Of a stretch of DNA of 64,000 nt, positions 23,101 to 30,874 are shown in pieces. Where the stretch lies: NCBI RefSeq assembly GCF_041734735.1, contig NC_134878.1, positions 32,190,311 to 32,254,310 on the forward strand, written 5' to 3'. Numbering within the stretch: position 1 is the stretch's first letter; the number at the start of each line of letters is the position of its first letter. Below the pieces are notes generated by a model. That model saw nothing but the letters and a program-made list of their open reading frames with translations. It had not been told where the DNA came from and did no database searches. The translations under genes were made by a program, and so were the position numbers. The DNA is from Babylonia areolata. Lineage: Eukaryota; Mollusca; Gastropoda; Neogastropoda; Buccinidae.

Positions 23101-26100
23101 GTGTTGGCCCAGTCAAAAATTGGGGGAAAAAATTTAAATGTCTTATTTCCCAAAAACATTTGAAGATGATAAAAAAAGCGGAAGAAATTTTGTCTCATTT
23201 GGTTGAAGTTGAAAATTTTAATGCAAAAAGAAAACAGGAAATTTAAAAAAGAAAAACAAAACTCAGTTGTTAAAGAAAAAATTTTTGATATTAAGATGGG
23301 TAAAACCCAATCCAAAAAAAGCAAAAATATGGTAACGGTTGATCCAAAACCCCCTCTCTTTAAGGCCCTTTTGGGTCTCCTTTTAAAAATTTTTAAGCCC
23401 GGGTTTTTTTTTTTTTATGCTTGGGGGGCGGGGAAAAGGCGCGGTTTTTGGGGGGGGGGTGGTTTTATTTGAACCCCCATGGGGTTTTTTCTCCCCCCCT
23501 AACCTATTTTCCAAAACCCTTTTTTTTTTTCTTTTGAAATTTTGGGCCCTTTCCTTTTCCCCTTTTTAAAAATTGTTTTAAAAAATATATTTTTTTTTTT
23601 GCTTGAGGGTAAAATTTCTCCAACTTTCACAGGGTTTTTACTAAATTTTTTTTTTGGCCCTTTGGGGGGCCCTTAAAAAAAGCTATAAGCCCAAAAAAAA
23701 TTTTTATATTGAACCCCATTTTTTATAATCTTACGTTCCCCTGCAGGGAAAGGGTTAATTAGGGCCCCAAAAAATGATTTAAAATGCACATGGAAAAGGT
23801 CTTTTTTTTGGGTCAGGGACCCCAAAAATTTGGAAATTTTTTACCATCGGGCCCCCAGAAAAAGCTCCGGGTTCCGTCTATTTGGGGCAGAACTGGGAAA
23901 AAGCACCTTTTTTAAAAAAATTTCTGCAACCGCACTTTGGGTGGGCAAAAAAATGTTTTGGCCCCTAAAAAATTCGGGAAAAACCAAGGGTTACAAGTTA
24001 CAGTATGATAAAAGATTTATTGACTCAATTGTGTAAAAAAGTGCAAAATTATGTAATGATTTGGTGTTCGGTTGTTGTTTGTGTCTGTATACTTTATGTC
24101 TGTGTGTCCGTGGTTTAAAAAAAATTTAAAATTGTCATTTTCTCCCGGAAAAACTTGCTGCCATTACCAAAAATTTGGGTTTAAAAAATTGTGGGGGGTT
24201 TTAAAAAATTTCCCAATCTTTCAATAATAGGTTTTAAGTCTTCCCGTTTTAGCTGGATTTCCCGATCATCAAACGGGTTTTTTTCGTTAGGGTTTCCCCG
24301 ATAAATTTAAATTTTTTCTTTTTGCAAATTTAAAAAAAATTGAATACAAAAATTTGGGCGAAAACATAACTACCCGTAAAAACTAACAACCCCCTTTTAC
24401 GTGGTTTAACTGCATATTAAAAATTTTAAGTGGGATAAAATTAACCGAATGAACATGAAAGAGGGAAAATTGGAAAGGGGGTGTTTAGTTTCTGTTTAAA
24501 ACCCGTCTTTTTCCGTTGGAGAAAACGTTAATTGGTTTTGGTTTGGGGTTGGGCAAAGGCAATGTTCCTTTACCCCAAAAGGGTTTTTTAAAAAAAATTT
24601 TTTTAAAAAAAGCGCAATTTTTACCCAAAGGGAAAGATTTAAATGGCTTTTTTCACCTCGAATACTGTTTTGCGATTTATGACACCAAAAAAAAGTACTT
24701 TTAGATATTTTTTTTAAGTCATTGGTAGGCGCACATTAGTGCTATAAAGTCTACTTATTCTCAATGGAATGTGCCTAGTTCAAACCTGCGAATATACTCT
24801 TTTGTTGTTTTTTTCCCCATGAAACTTTATATTCTTAGATACAGAACACCTTTTAACAGTTGGTTTTTTTTTTCACAAGTGAGTCTTGAAGGCCTTGCCT
24901 CTCATTTTCTTTTTTGTAGGACAGGCTGGCATTTGTGGTTAGATAATTGTTAGAAAATTTTGTTAATGGTCTCCCAGTTCAACACTTTTGGTTCTTGTAA
25001 GGTGTGTGTGTGTGCGCGCGCACCACACACACACACACAACACATATATAGATAGATAGATAGATATCTGTGTTGGTTGCCCTGTTGTGGGCAAATGATG
25101 AGCTTGGCTTTTTCTTTTTAAGTATGTGATGCAATATATGCATTTATGAAGTTACTGTGAGTGTGAAATGAAATATATTATTGTCTTGACATTTTGGATA
25201 ATAATGTGGATTTGCTTTGTACAGGATCCTTTTGAGATGAATGTGAAGAAGAGAGCAAAAGGCATGTTGATGAGCCCACCTTGATTCCCTCCTTGTATGA
25301 AAAGCGACTGGTTGGCTGCATATGTAAGTATGAGATCACAATCTACTGAAGCAGTCTGTTTTCAGGCTTGCAACTGCTATGTTTTGAGTATTGCACTGTC
25401 CTTGAGCTTTTTGAATACTTCTTCTTGTTCATGAGATGACCACCCAGTCTCCGCAATGAAGGCAGTTGTACACTGCAGGTCCTCTACACAGCCGTTAAAG
25501 CTGCTATAGAATAACTGCACTGCTGTACTTCCAGTTAAAAAGAAATAAAATGCCAAGCTGAAGCAGGAAAAATTGAGCATGATTTAACTGATAGATCGAA
25601 CAATTGATACAAAGACTGAAGTGAATGGTTTAGAAAGAGAGAAGAACTCAGGTCTGGCGAATTGGTGGCATGTAATTGTCAGCCAGTTTTCTTTTATGTC
25701 TCGCCGTCCGTGAGAGGTAGTTGGATTCATTTTCTGTTTTTTGCCGTCTTCTGTTCTTGAAATACTATCATAGAGACACTTTTTTGCTTCCATTAAGAAG
25801 AAAAAAGTCTTTGAATAGAGGAATGATGAAATTGACAGAAAAGGGATGACCTTTGTTACCATGAAGTTTACAGCAAAGAATTCTAAAACTTCAAAGTTTC
25901 AAATGGCAGAATATATGGTGTGAAATTTGCTTGTTAAAGCTGGAAAAGTGGTGGCAGTATTTGGTAAAACTGGAAAAGTTACAGCAGATTAATTTGTTTT
26001 TGGAAGTGCATGTTTTGTTTTTTTCAGATTGATTACTCACTCATACTATCAGAAGTTTTGCAACAAATTTTTCTTTGAACACATCACTGAAGCAGAGGCT

Positions 26101-27523
26101 CAACAACGCAGAAACCCTTATGTGAACACTAATTCATAGATTTATTCTGGTATAATCATTTTTACGCCTAACAAAATGTAGTGCGCAGTCATATTGTGCC
26201 AGCATTGATCAAGCACAGTCAAAATAAGAGTTGACTCTTATTAGCAGGATACACTATATAACTTGTATTTGTTTTCATTGTACATACCTGTTTTGGGGGC
26301 AGTAGTATAGTAACTTGCCTCATTGTGTAATGGTTTAAATGCCACACTTATTGCGGTAATAGTTACTTCCCTTTTGAAGCATGATTCATTTCATCAACAT
26401 TTTTATGTGTGCAGTGTGGTCTTTTTTGTTGTTGTAAATATGCCTTGAAAGTGACTTGGGTCAAACAAGGAGAGCTTCTGCTCCATCTTGATGATTCTGG
26501 TGACAGAGGTTCTGATGACTCTTTTTCATCCCCTAAAATTGAAAATAGCAGAGAGAGTGACAAGAAGAGACTGTCAATGCCAGATTTACTGTTGTAGCAA
26601 GCACAAGTCAACAGACTGAATGCAGAAGGGTCAGGGGTGTTTGATCGTGCTCATTATTTTTTTTCCATTTTCCATTACGTCAGCTAAATTTGTTGTTGGC
26701 AAGTAATGGGATATTTCACAAAGTAGGACATTATAATTTGTTGTTTTTGTCAAAACTGAATGTAATTTTAGTGGTCAGAACTTTTTCCCTGAGAATTTAC
26801 TATAGACGTCTATTCATCACAAAGGAGTAGGGTGGAAGCTACTTTTTAGTTTATTCCTCGATAGTTGTTACAGACCTGCAAAAAAAAGTTGATGGGAAAA
26901 TGCTAAGCAGCATTGGCATAAAGTCTGCTTAAGGCTCCTGGCCTTATTCAGATTTATTTTCTTCATTGAATAAATGAGAAATTGTTTAAAATACATGTGC
27001 CCTTTTGTTTACCTGTATGCAGGCCTGATAGAAAGTGCAAAGAATTGAAGGTGTGTACCCTTGTTGTATCACTGTGCTGGTTAATGAACTTGTTAGTAGA
27101 GCATTTCAGTGACTAAATATACACAAACCATTGTCAGTAATAAAAAACATTTAGTGATTTTTTTGGTGTGCGCAGTAATAAATCAGGTCTGTAAAATTAG
27201 GAACATAATAATGTACTGCACTCTTCAAACCAAATACACTTTATCAATGTACATTGCATGGCCTTACTGTGTTTGAGGGGATCGATGTAGAGCCAACAAA
27301 CGACATTCAACCTGCTATTGCCGACTTTACTGGTGAGTGGACTGAAAAAAGACCCACACAACAGACTGCATTGACTTTTTCTCTTTTTAACAGGTTGATC
27401 ATCTGTTTGAATCTTGCAGGTGAGGAAGATGCTGTGAGCATAAACTGGATGTACCTTCACAAGGGAGAGCCTCGTCGCTGTGAATGTGGCTACTGGTTCA
27501 AGCTGGTTGACTTGCCGCACTAG
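2072..27523 (+). CDS. COX5B: Cytochrome c oxidase subunit 5B, mitochondrial precursor (whole gene, four coding exons)
   Basis: This is the nuclear-encoded subunit of mitochondrial complex IV that binds zinc on the matrix side. The coding exons are 2072-2189, 6333-6421, 25225-25323 and 27420-27523, all bounded by GT and AG. The protein is about 136 residues; vertebrate precursors are about 129. The first about 30 residues (MATTLLRTSAGVFRR...) are basic, serine/threonine-rich and free of acids, as expected for a mitochondrial targeting peptide. The family signature GC-I-CEED, then WMYLHKGEPRRCECGYWFKL, is split across exons 3 and 4 and carries the conserved cysteines. Exon 3 is one base short of the length needed to join exon 4 in frame, so as written the frame is lost after AKG. 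A consensus error is the simplest explanation. Intron 2 is 18.8 kb because of transposon insertions. Confidence 0.92.
2190..2848. other. COX5B intron 1, first part
   Basis: A/T-rich intron sequence with short ATT repeats (about 2709-2725). I see no gene or recognisable mobile element between the exon 1 donor and the MITE at 2851. Confidence 0.7.
2851..3034. mobile_element. MITE with perfect 18-base inverted ends and TA target duplication
   Basis: The element is 184 bases. It begins TCCACATTTCTTCCCCTG (2851-2868) and ends with the exact reverse complement (3017-3034). TA dinucleotides flank it at 2849-2850 and 3035-3036, as in Tc1/mariner-type insertion. A second inverted copy of the CATTTCTTCCCCT motif lies inside each arm (about 2886 and 2931), so the element could fold into a long hairpin. 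No coding capacity. It sits in COX5B intron 1. Confidence 0.8.
3035..4560. other. COX5B intron 1, middle part
   Basis: Non-coding A/T-rich sequence. It holds a run of about 16 G followed by TTG repeats near 4289-4318 and a CT tract near 3667-3680. Open frames here have no recognisable domain. Confidence 0.6.
4575..4772 (-). mobile_element. tRNA-derived SINE fragment, second family
   Basis: On the minus strand a tRNA-like head starts near 4770. It has an A-box-like segment GCTGAGTGGTTAAAGCACTG and a B-box-like GGTTTGACTCC (about 4703-4713), resembling a class II (Leu/Ser-like) tRNA. The body after the head does not match the SINE at 1345-1790. The 3' end is not clear. Confidence 0.6.
4860..6332. 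other. COX5B intron 1, last part
   Basis: GT-rich low-complexity sequence covers about 5130-5460, and a TTTT-rich tract precedes the exon 2 acceptor. The frames over 5128-5757 are cysteine/valine-rich products of the GT repeats with no domain I can recognise. I see no gene here. Confidence 0.6.
6333..6421 (+). CDS. COX5B: COX5B exon 2
   Basis: Follows TGTTTGTTTCAG. It joins exon 1 in phase to read ASEKVTMPDTLGHSVGIERY and then ELLAKLAGNE, and ends at GAG|GTAATT in phase 0. This is the helical, non-zinc part of the mature protein that follows the presequence. Confidence 0.92.
6422..7110. other. COX5B intron 2 before the LINE relic
   Basis: A/T-rich unique-looking sequence with no gene or recognisable element. 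It ends in a poly-A stretch at about 7116-7148 that could mark the edge of an inserted element. Confidence 0.6.
7190..8337 (+). mobile_element. CR1/L2-like LINE relic (C-terminal part of the reverse transcriptase ORF), split by a MITE
   Basis: The left part (about 7200-7413) encodes LVSSFVLSRLDHCNSTLAGL. The right part (from about 8124) encodes NRLQKVQKNAARLVLTKT and then HVTPLLHQLHWLPIESRI. This is the conserved tail of CR1/L2-type ORF2, after the reverse-transcriptase core. The two parts would be continuous but for the element at 7414-8123. The 5' part of the LINE is absent and the 3' part stops where the Polinton begins. It is not functional. Confidence 0.8.
7414..8123. mobile_element. Non-autonomous element with inverted ends, nested in the LINE relic
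   Basis: The left end begins GGGGGGGACATGGTAGTGCAAAT. The reverse complement of the right end begins GGGGGGACATGGCAGTACAAAT, so the ends match over about 20 bases with two differences. The LINE reading frame resumes immediately outside both ends, which fixes the borders. The interior (about 700 bases) is A/T-rich and has no transposase frame. No target duplication longer than a base or two is visible. I cannot assign the superfamily. Confidence 0.75.
8345..8640. repeat. Subterminal short repeats at the left end of the Polinton
   Basis: The phrase CCCTCAAGCATAAAAAAA recurs at about 8396, 8451 and 8613, and TCTATATACAAC occurs at about 8353 and 8572. Spacing is irregular (roughly 55 and 160 bases). 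Clustered short repeats near the end of a Polinton could belong to its terminal region, but no partner copy is seen near 24.7 kb. Confidence 0.55.
8842..9153 (+). other. Short open frame (103 codons) with an acidic tail inside the Polinton
   Basis: Uninterrupted frame starting MPFHITFVSTPKLKQ. It contains several cysteines in the middle and ends in a run of aspartates (SSDSEDDDDDDDEIDPF). I do not recognise the family. It lies in the better-quality left part of the element, upstream of the polymerase remnant. Confidence 0.35.
9400..13050 (+). pseudogene. Polinton protein-primed DNA polymerase B remnant
   Basis: Pieces seen in order along the + strand: a short segment at about 9424-9510 rich in the pattern of Rho_N/SAP-like domains (LTLKDIARKAQ); a segment at about 10230-10345 with GGQHYTFIKNFNRY followed by NKHKAAMYFCEYCL; a segment at about 11900-11970 with GYFVECDIEYPGG; and a segment near 12570-12600 resembling the region of polymerase motif C. 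The second and third are characteristic of Polinton and adintovirus polymerases, which copy the element by protein priming. The gene is broken in many places and not functional as written. Confidence 0.75.
13187..15120 (-). pseudogene. Unassigned minus-strand Polinton frames
   Basis: Fragmentary minus-strand frames occur at 13187-13568, 13939-14202 and 14896-15111. The last is very basic (many Lys/Arg/Gln) and would suit a small DNA-associated structural protein, but no family match is clear to me. They lie between the polymerase and ATPase remnants and share the latter's strand. Confidence 0.3.
15650..16330 (-). pseudogene. Polinton packaging-ATPase remnant
   Basis: On the minus strand, a P-loop-like segment containing CGQTG lies at about 16235-16275. 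Further along are segments containing KALTQKK (about 15960-15990) and VWG (about 15890). Order and spacing fit the FtsK/HerA-type genome-packaging ATPase of Polintons and adintoviruses. It is on the strand opposite the polymerase. It is broken and not functional as written. Confidence 0.65.
16330..24705. other. Right half of the Polinton: unassigned fragments
   Basis: Short frames occur on both strands, for example - strand 16832-17089 and + strand 17643 onward (Gly/Arg-rich start MAEGGKGGGRV), 18132-18614, 19596-20189, 21662-21850 and 22838-23246. None carries a domain I can name; capsid genes would be expected somewhere here. The whole stretch has stretched homopolymers. A short cleaner patch lies at about 23990-24115. 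Confidence 0.4.
21100..22085. repeat. Two similar copies of a ~130-base segment within the Polinton
   Basis: Sequence at about 21118-21240 resembles about 21960-22080. Both begin around TACGCTCGGTTT, include GGGGAAAAG-type and TTGTA blocks in the same order, and end near GAAAGTACAAAAGAAAA. The offset is about 842 bases. They may be parts of two related neighbouring genes or an internal duplication. Confidence 0.5.
24706..25224. other. COX5B intron 2, last part, with GT-CG-CA palindrome and GATA repeat
   Basis: Ordinary-looking intron sequence resumes here. A (GT)n(CG)n(CA)n palindromic tract covers about 25001-25039, followed by TATA and GATA repeats to about 25066. No gene is seen. Confidence 0.65.
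25225..25323 (+). CDS. COX5B: COX5B exon 3, one base short
   Basis: Follows TTTGTACAG and reads DPFEMNVKKRAKG. The remaining bases encode VDEPTLIPSLYEKRLVGCI in the next frame and end at TAT|GTAAGT. The exon is 99 bases; 100 would keep the frame into exon 4. The shift lies around 25262-25266, just after GGC. Both halves are strongly conserved COX5B sequence, so this is more likely an assembly error than a dead gene. Confidence 0.88.
25324..27419. other. COX5B intron 3
   Basis: About 2.1 kb of A/T-rich sequence. Open frames at 25377-25862 and 26363-26611 show no domain and look like chance frames. No recognisable transposon. Confidence 0.6.
27420..27523 (+). CDS. COX5B: COX5B exon 4 (zinc-site C-terminus)
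   Basis: Follows GAATCTTGCAG. The split codon completes the second cysteine of GCICEED. It then reads EEDAVSINWMYLHKGEPRRC, ECGYWFKLVDLPH and stop TAG at 27521. Cysteines of GCIC and RCEC correspond to the conserved zinc-site region of COX5B. Confidence 0.93.
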
Positions 27524-28150
27524 CAACAAAGTTTAGAAAAGTTATTCTGTTGATCAGATTATTCAGTTGTAGCATCAAGATAGGGATCATGTCAGAGCCA
27601 GTGGCTGCTGTCCATAATTTCGGCTGTTGATTTATTGGATCATTTTAGGTGCAACATCTTGAAAAGAACATTGTGATGTGGTGATTTTTTTTAAAATATA
27701 TTCTTCCGTACAGAATCTGTGTGTGATTGGGTTTGTCTGTACAATATTACAAAAAAACTGGACCAGTACAGTAAAAGACCATGTGATCCACCACCAACTC
27801 CCTGTAAATACAAGACATTCTTGGTCGTGCAGTTGATTTTTAATGATGGAAATACACAACTCTTTCACTCTCAGTCAATGAGAGCTGCAAAGTCAGCAGA
27901 ATGTAATTCCTTACACTAATCAAAGTGCACTTGTGTATGCTCACACAAAGCCTAACCAGTTGCTGTCAGCAGTTGACTGAGCATGTCATTTTGTTCATTC
28001 TCAACATGAATCCCAATATTCATTTCTTGTCTGGAGAGCACTGTAGCTGACAGTAACTGGCTATGCCCAAATTGTCTTCTTGTTTCAGGCTGTCAGCAAC
28101 TGGCTGGACTTTGTGAGCAATCTTTACAAAGAATAAATGCTTGGTCATCC
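27524..28150 (+). promoter_or_regulatory. COX5B: Likely COX5B 3' UTR with AATAAA signal
   Basis: The first AATAAA after the stop codon is at 28132-28137, about 610 bases downstream. This gives a plausible polyadenylation signal and 3' UTR. No other gene is evident in this stretch. Confidence 0.5.
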
Positions 28151-28315
28151 ACAAACCTCTAACCTCCACACTTAGGTTGGTTTTGGTGAAAAATGACCTG
28201 TTCAGTGCCCATTATCCGCACTTCCTGGTGAGCCTCCTTGTGTACTTGAAATTTCTGTTAACCTGACCACTGCTCAAAGCAAAGTCAACCTCTGCGGAGA
28301 CAGAACAGCACAACT

Positions 28316-28462
28316 AGCCAATGAGAATATTTGACTTGTTCACTCTCAGCTCTTGAGGAAACTGAACATCCAGCCAATGAGATTACATAAATCAATGACA
28401 CCAGCCAATGAGGAAACTGCATGGCTTTAGTCGGACAACTTGCTTCAAAGTCAGCCAATGAG
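28316..28462 (+). promoter_or_regulatory. Cluster of four AGCCAATGAG (CCAAT-box) motifs
   Basis: The exact ten-base word AGCCAATGAG occurs at 28316, 28372, 28403 and 28453, all in the same orientation, spaced 56, 31 and 50 bases. CCAAT within this context is the classical NF-Y site, and NF-Y sites often act in evenly spaced groups. It lies between the 3' ends of two convergent genes, with no annotated start nearby, so its role is unknown. Confidence 0.5.
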
Positions 28463-30060
28463 AAATCTTAACACAAAACCGAACAAAGACAACTCTGCAA
28501 GTTCATTAGCAATACAATGTCAAAGAGAATGCAACGCTTTCAAAATGTCAGAAAAGTAAAGCACCTCTCACAGGAAGACAGACATTTTTTTTTACAAAAC
28601 AGACTGCAAATATTGCTGTACAACAAGTTCTGAATTGAATATGACAAGAACTGGACATGCAGCAAGAGCATCAGAACAACAAACACCAAAAGCTTCCTTC
28701 AATGCCTGAAAAAACCAACTTGCTGCTGGTTAACACTGTAAACAACCAAACCAAAATGAGAGGTTCTATGAGTCCTACTAGGAAATACATCTTGTATTCA
28801 CTAACTGCTGCCTTCCCTGACTCATTGATATGCACACACTATTACATGCAGTAAGAAACCATAGGCAACAAAGATTCTGCATTGCTTCTTTTTTTTTTTT
28901 TTTTTTTCTCTCTCTCCATAAGAGAAATAGCCACTAGTAACTCTTGTAGTGTGCTAGTTGGGGCAGAGTGTTTGAGCAAGTTGCTGATGCGATAAACCGT
29001 AAACTGATTACCACTGGGCAAATATTAAAACCTTTGTACCATTACATTCATATTCTTTCCCTCTGCCATTTCTGATACAAAAGGCAAATTTCAACCCTTT
29101 GATTCATTCTCTGGCCCTAAAGACTGCACATGACCAAATCCATAATGAAAACGCTGCATAACTAATTGCCAACATCTAACGACAAAAACAGTTTCTTGCA
29201 CCACAATGTTTCTTTGTCAAAAACACTATCCAGTGCCAACTGGGTTTGTGTTAAAAACAACACATGGACTTTTTCACTTCAAACTTGGTTGATGGGGAGG
29301 TTAGTCAATTTCCTGTTGCACTGGAAAATTGGCTACAGTTGTTAAGCTTCGTTACAATGTGAAAAATGGTCTGTTTAACATGACCCCTTGATACTGACTA
29401 AAATAATCTATGACGGTGTACTGTCCACACACTGTCAAGTCAACTAAAGTTGCCTATGGTGGCAAAAGAGTTTGCCTGGAAAAATACCCTCCGTTATGTA
29501 CAGCTTGTAACTAAATAGCAACCTGGTATGTTCATGACAATGCATCCAGCAAAGTTGTATGCTGGTTTTTGAAAGAAAAAAAAAATATAAAGATATAGAA
29601 TTTGTACACCCAACTTTCTTCCATGGGAGTCACTTCAAATATACCTTGTTCCAGATTATCTGAATTGTAACAGCTGTCCTGAACTTTTAAGAAATCTTTA
29701 AAGTTTGATTCCCATGCACAAAATATCAAGTTTCTCCACTCTGAACTTGAAAAGATAGTGAAAAAAAGAATAGGAATAAAATGTGAATTTTGAAAGACGC
29801 TTCTCCCACAATTACCAAACTGTTTAAACACAAAAGGATGTTTTGACATCAATGAAAACATGAATGAACTTGCAGTATTCACGGTATAGGCAACAGAAAC
29901 AATAAATGTGAAGTTACCCAAATGTGAATAAGCCAACAGCACTGTATAGACAGTGCAGGCAAAAGATTAACCTTCATAACAAAATTATGAATGAACCTAC
30001 AAAGCATTCAGTGTATAGGCAACAAAATAAGGTAATATTTTTATATATCTTGAACACAAA
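28463..30060. other. Intergenic stretch between COX5B and SYCP2
   Basis: A/T-rich sequence with a poly-T/CT run at about 28889-28917. A loosely repeated phrase (ATGAATGAAC...GTATAGGCAACA) is at about 29860-29902 and 29988-30029. Part of the SYCP2 3' UTR may lie here. No coding gene is evident. Confidence 0.5.
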
Positions 30061-30061
30061 C

Positions 30062-30232
30062 AAATGATCCAACAGATCTAGAACAGGAACTGTTAACACG
30101 AATGATCCAAAAGATCGTGACAGATCCTGAACAATAACAGTTGACACAAATGATCATATAGATCTTGAAAAAATGACAATCATCCCAAGATCCTGATCAA
30201 AAAACATAATTTATCCTATAGATCATAAAGAG
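30062..30232. repeat. Degenerate GATC-rich minisatellite
   Basis: Three to four irregular units of about 40-50 bases. Each starts near AATGATCCAA or AATGATCATA and contains AGATC, a GAACA-type stretch and a GTTnACAC stretch. GATC recurs about ten times in 170 bases. Confidence 0.6.
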
Positions 30233-30820
30233 AGGGTTGATGGGGGAAGACAGGGGGTGGGGACAAACTTGAAGTTTGTGTGAAAAAGAAAGATGATCAA
30301 TTTGAACATTTCAATAACAAATAGAAAAAAAAAGAGGGTTACAGAAGCCTGCAGAATTAGTGTAGACAAAAGATGAAACTGGAAATAATTTACAACAGTA
30401 AAGCTATCCTGCCAGCAGTACATAAAGATCTTTTTAAATTAAAATATTAAAATTCGATTGTGAAAAACTGCACAGAGAATATTTGTGTGCTGCAGTTAAC
30501 AGATTGCTTTCCAGAGTGAGTACAGTCGATTTAGTATCACATATAAAAACTCGTAATCCAAAACATTCTGAGTACTGAATATGGCTAACAAATACAAAGT
30601 AGACTGTCAAAAACCTGACATGCACATGCCCTTAAACTACCAGTTTATCAATAATAGGGTAATGGCCTTGTCAACCCAAGGACAAAATGACACCAATACT
30701 GTAACCTATTACATTTGATGCAACTTAAAATCCAAAGTACCACCTGGTGAGACAGACCGCTCAGGAGTGTTGGAAGTCCTGGCTCTGTATCAACACTGGT
30801 CTGGATCACAGTTGCTGCTG

Positions 30821-30874
30821 TCAGAAGAAGTGTTTCTGAATGGAGTCTTTTACCCTTCTGAGCTGTTGCTGTTG
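30821..30874 (-). CDS. SYCP2: SYCP2 last coding exon
   Basis: Reads [17 protein letters not shown] and stops at TGA (30821-30823). This closely resembles the vertebrate SYCP2 C-terminus and completes the coiled coil that pairs with SYCP3. The acceptor is TTCCTCAG. Confidence 0.88.
   Translation of the reverse strand, partial: QQQQLRRVKDSIQKHFF

Larger units (their letters stand above)
8338..24705. mobile_element. Broken Polinton (Maverick)/adinto-like element in COX5B intron 2
   Basis: About 16.4 kb, within the 15-20 kb usual for Polintons, with genes on both strands. Parts seen are a protein-primed DNA polymerase B remnant on the + strand (about 9.4-13.0 kb), a packaging-ATPase remnant on the - strand (about 15.65-16.33 kb), and several unassigned frames. 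The left border is where the LINE relic stops; the right border is where ordinary intron sequence resumes. Matching terminal inverted repeats are not visible, so the borders are approximate. I could not recognise integrase, protease or capsid genes. The element is broken many times over (dozens of interruptions). Part of this may be consensus error, so its age cannot be judged. Confidence 0.8.

Noticed and set aside
26363-26611. Extra COX5B coding exon in intron 3
   Set aside because: COX5B is complete without it and the frame matches no part of the family.
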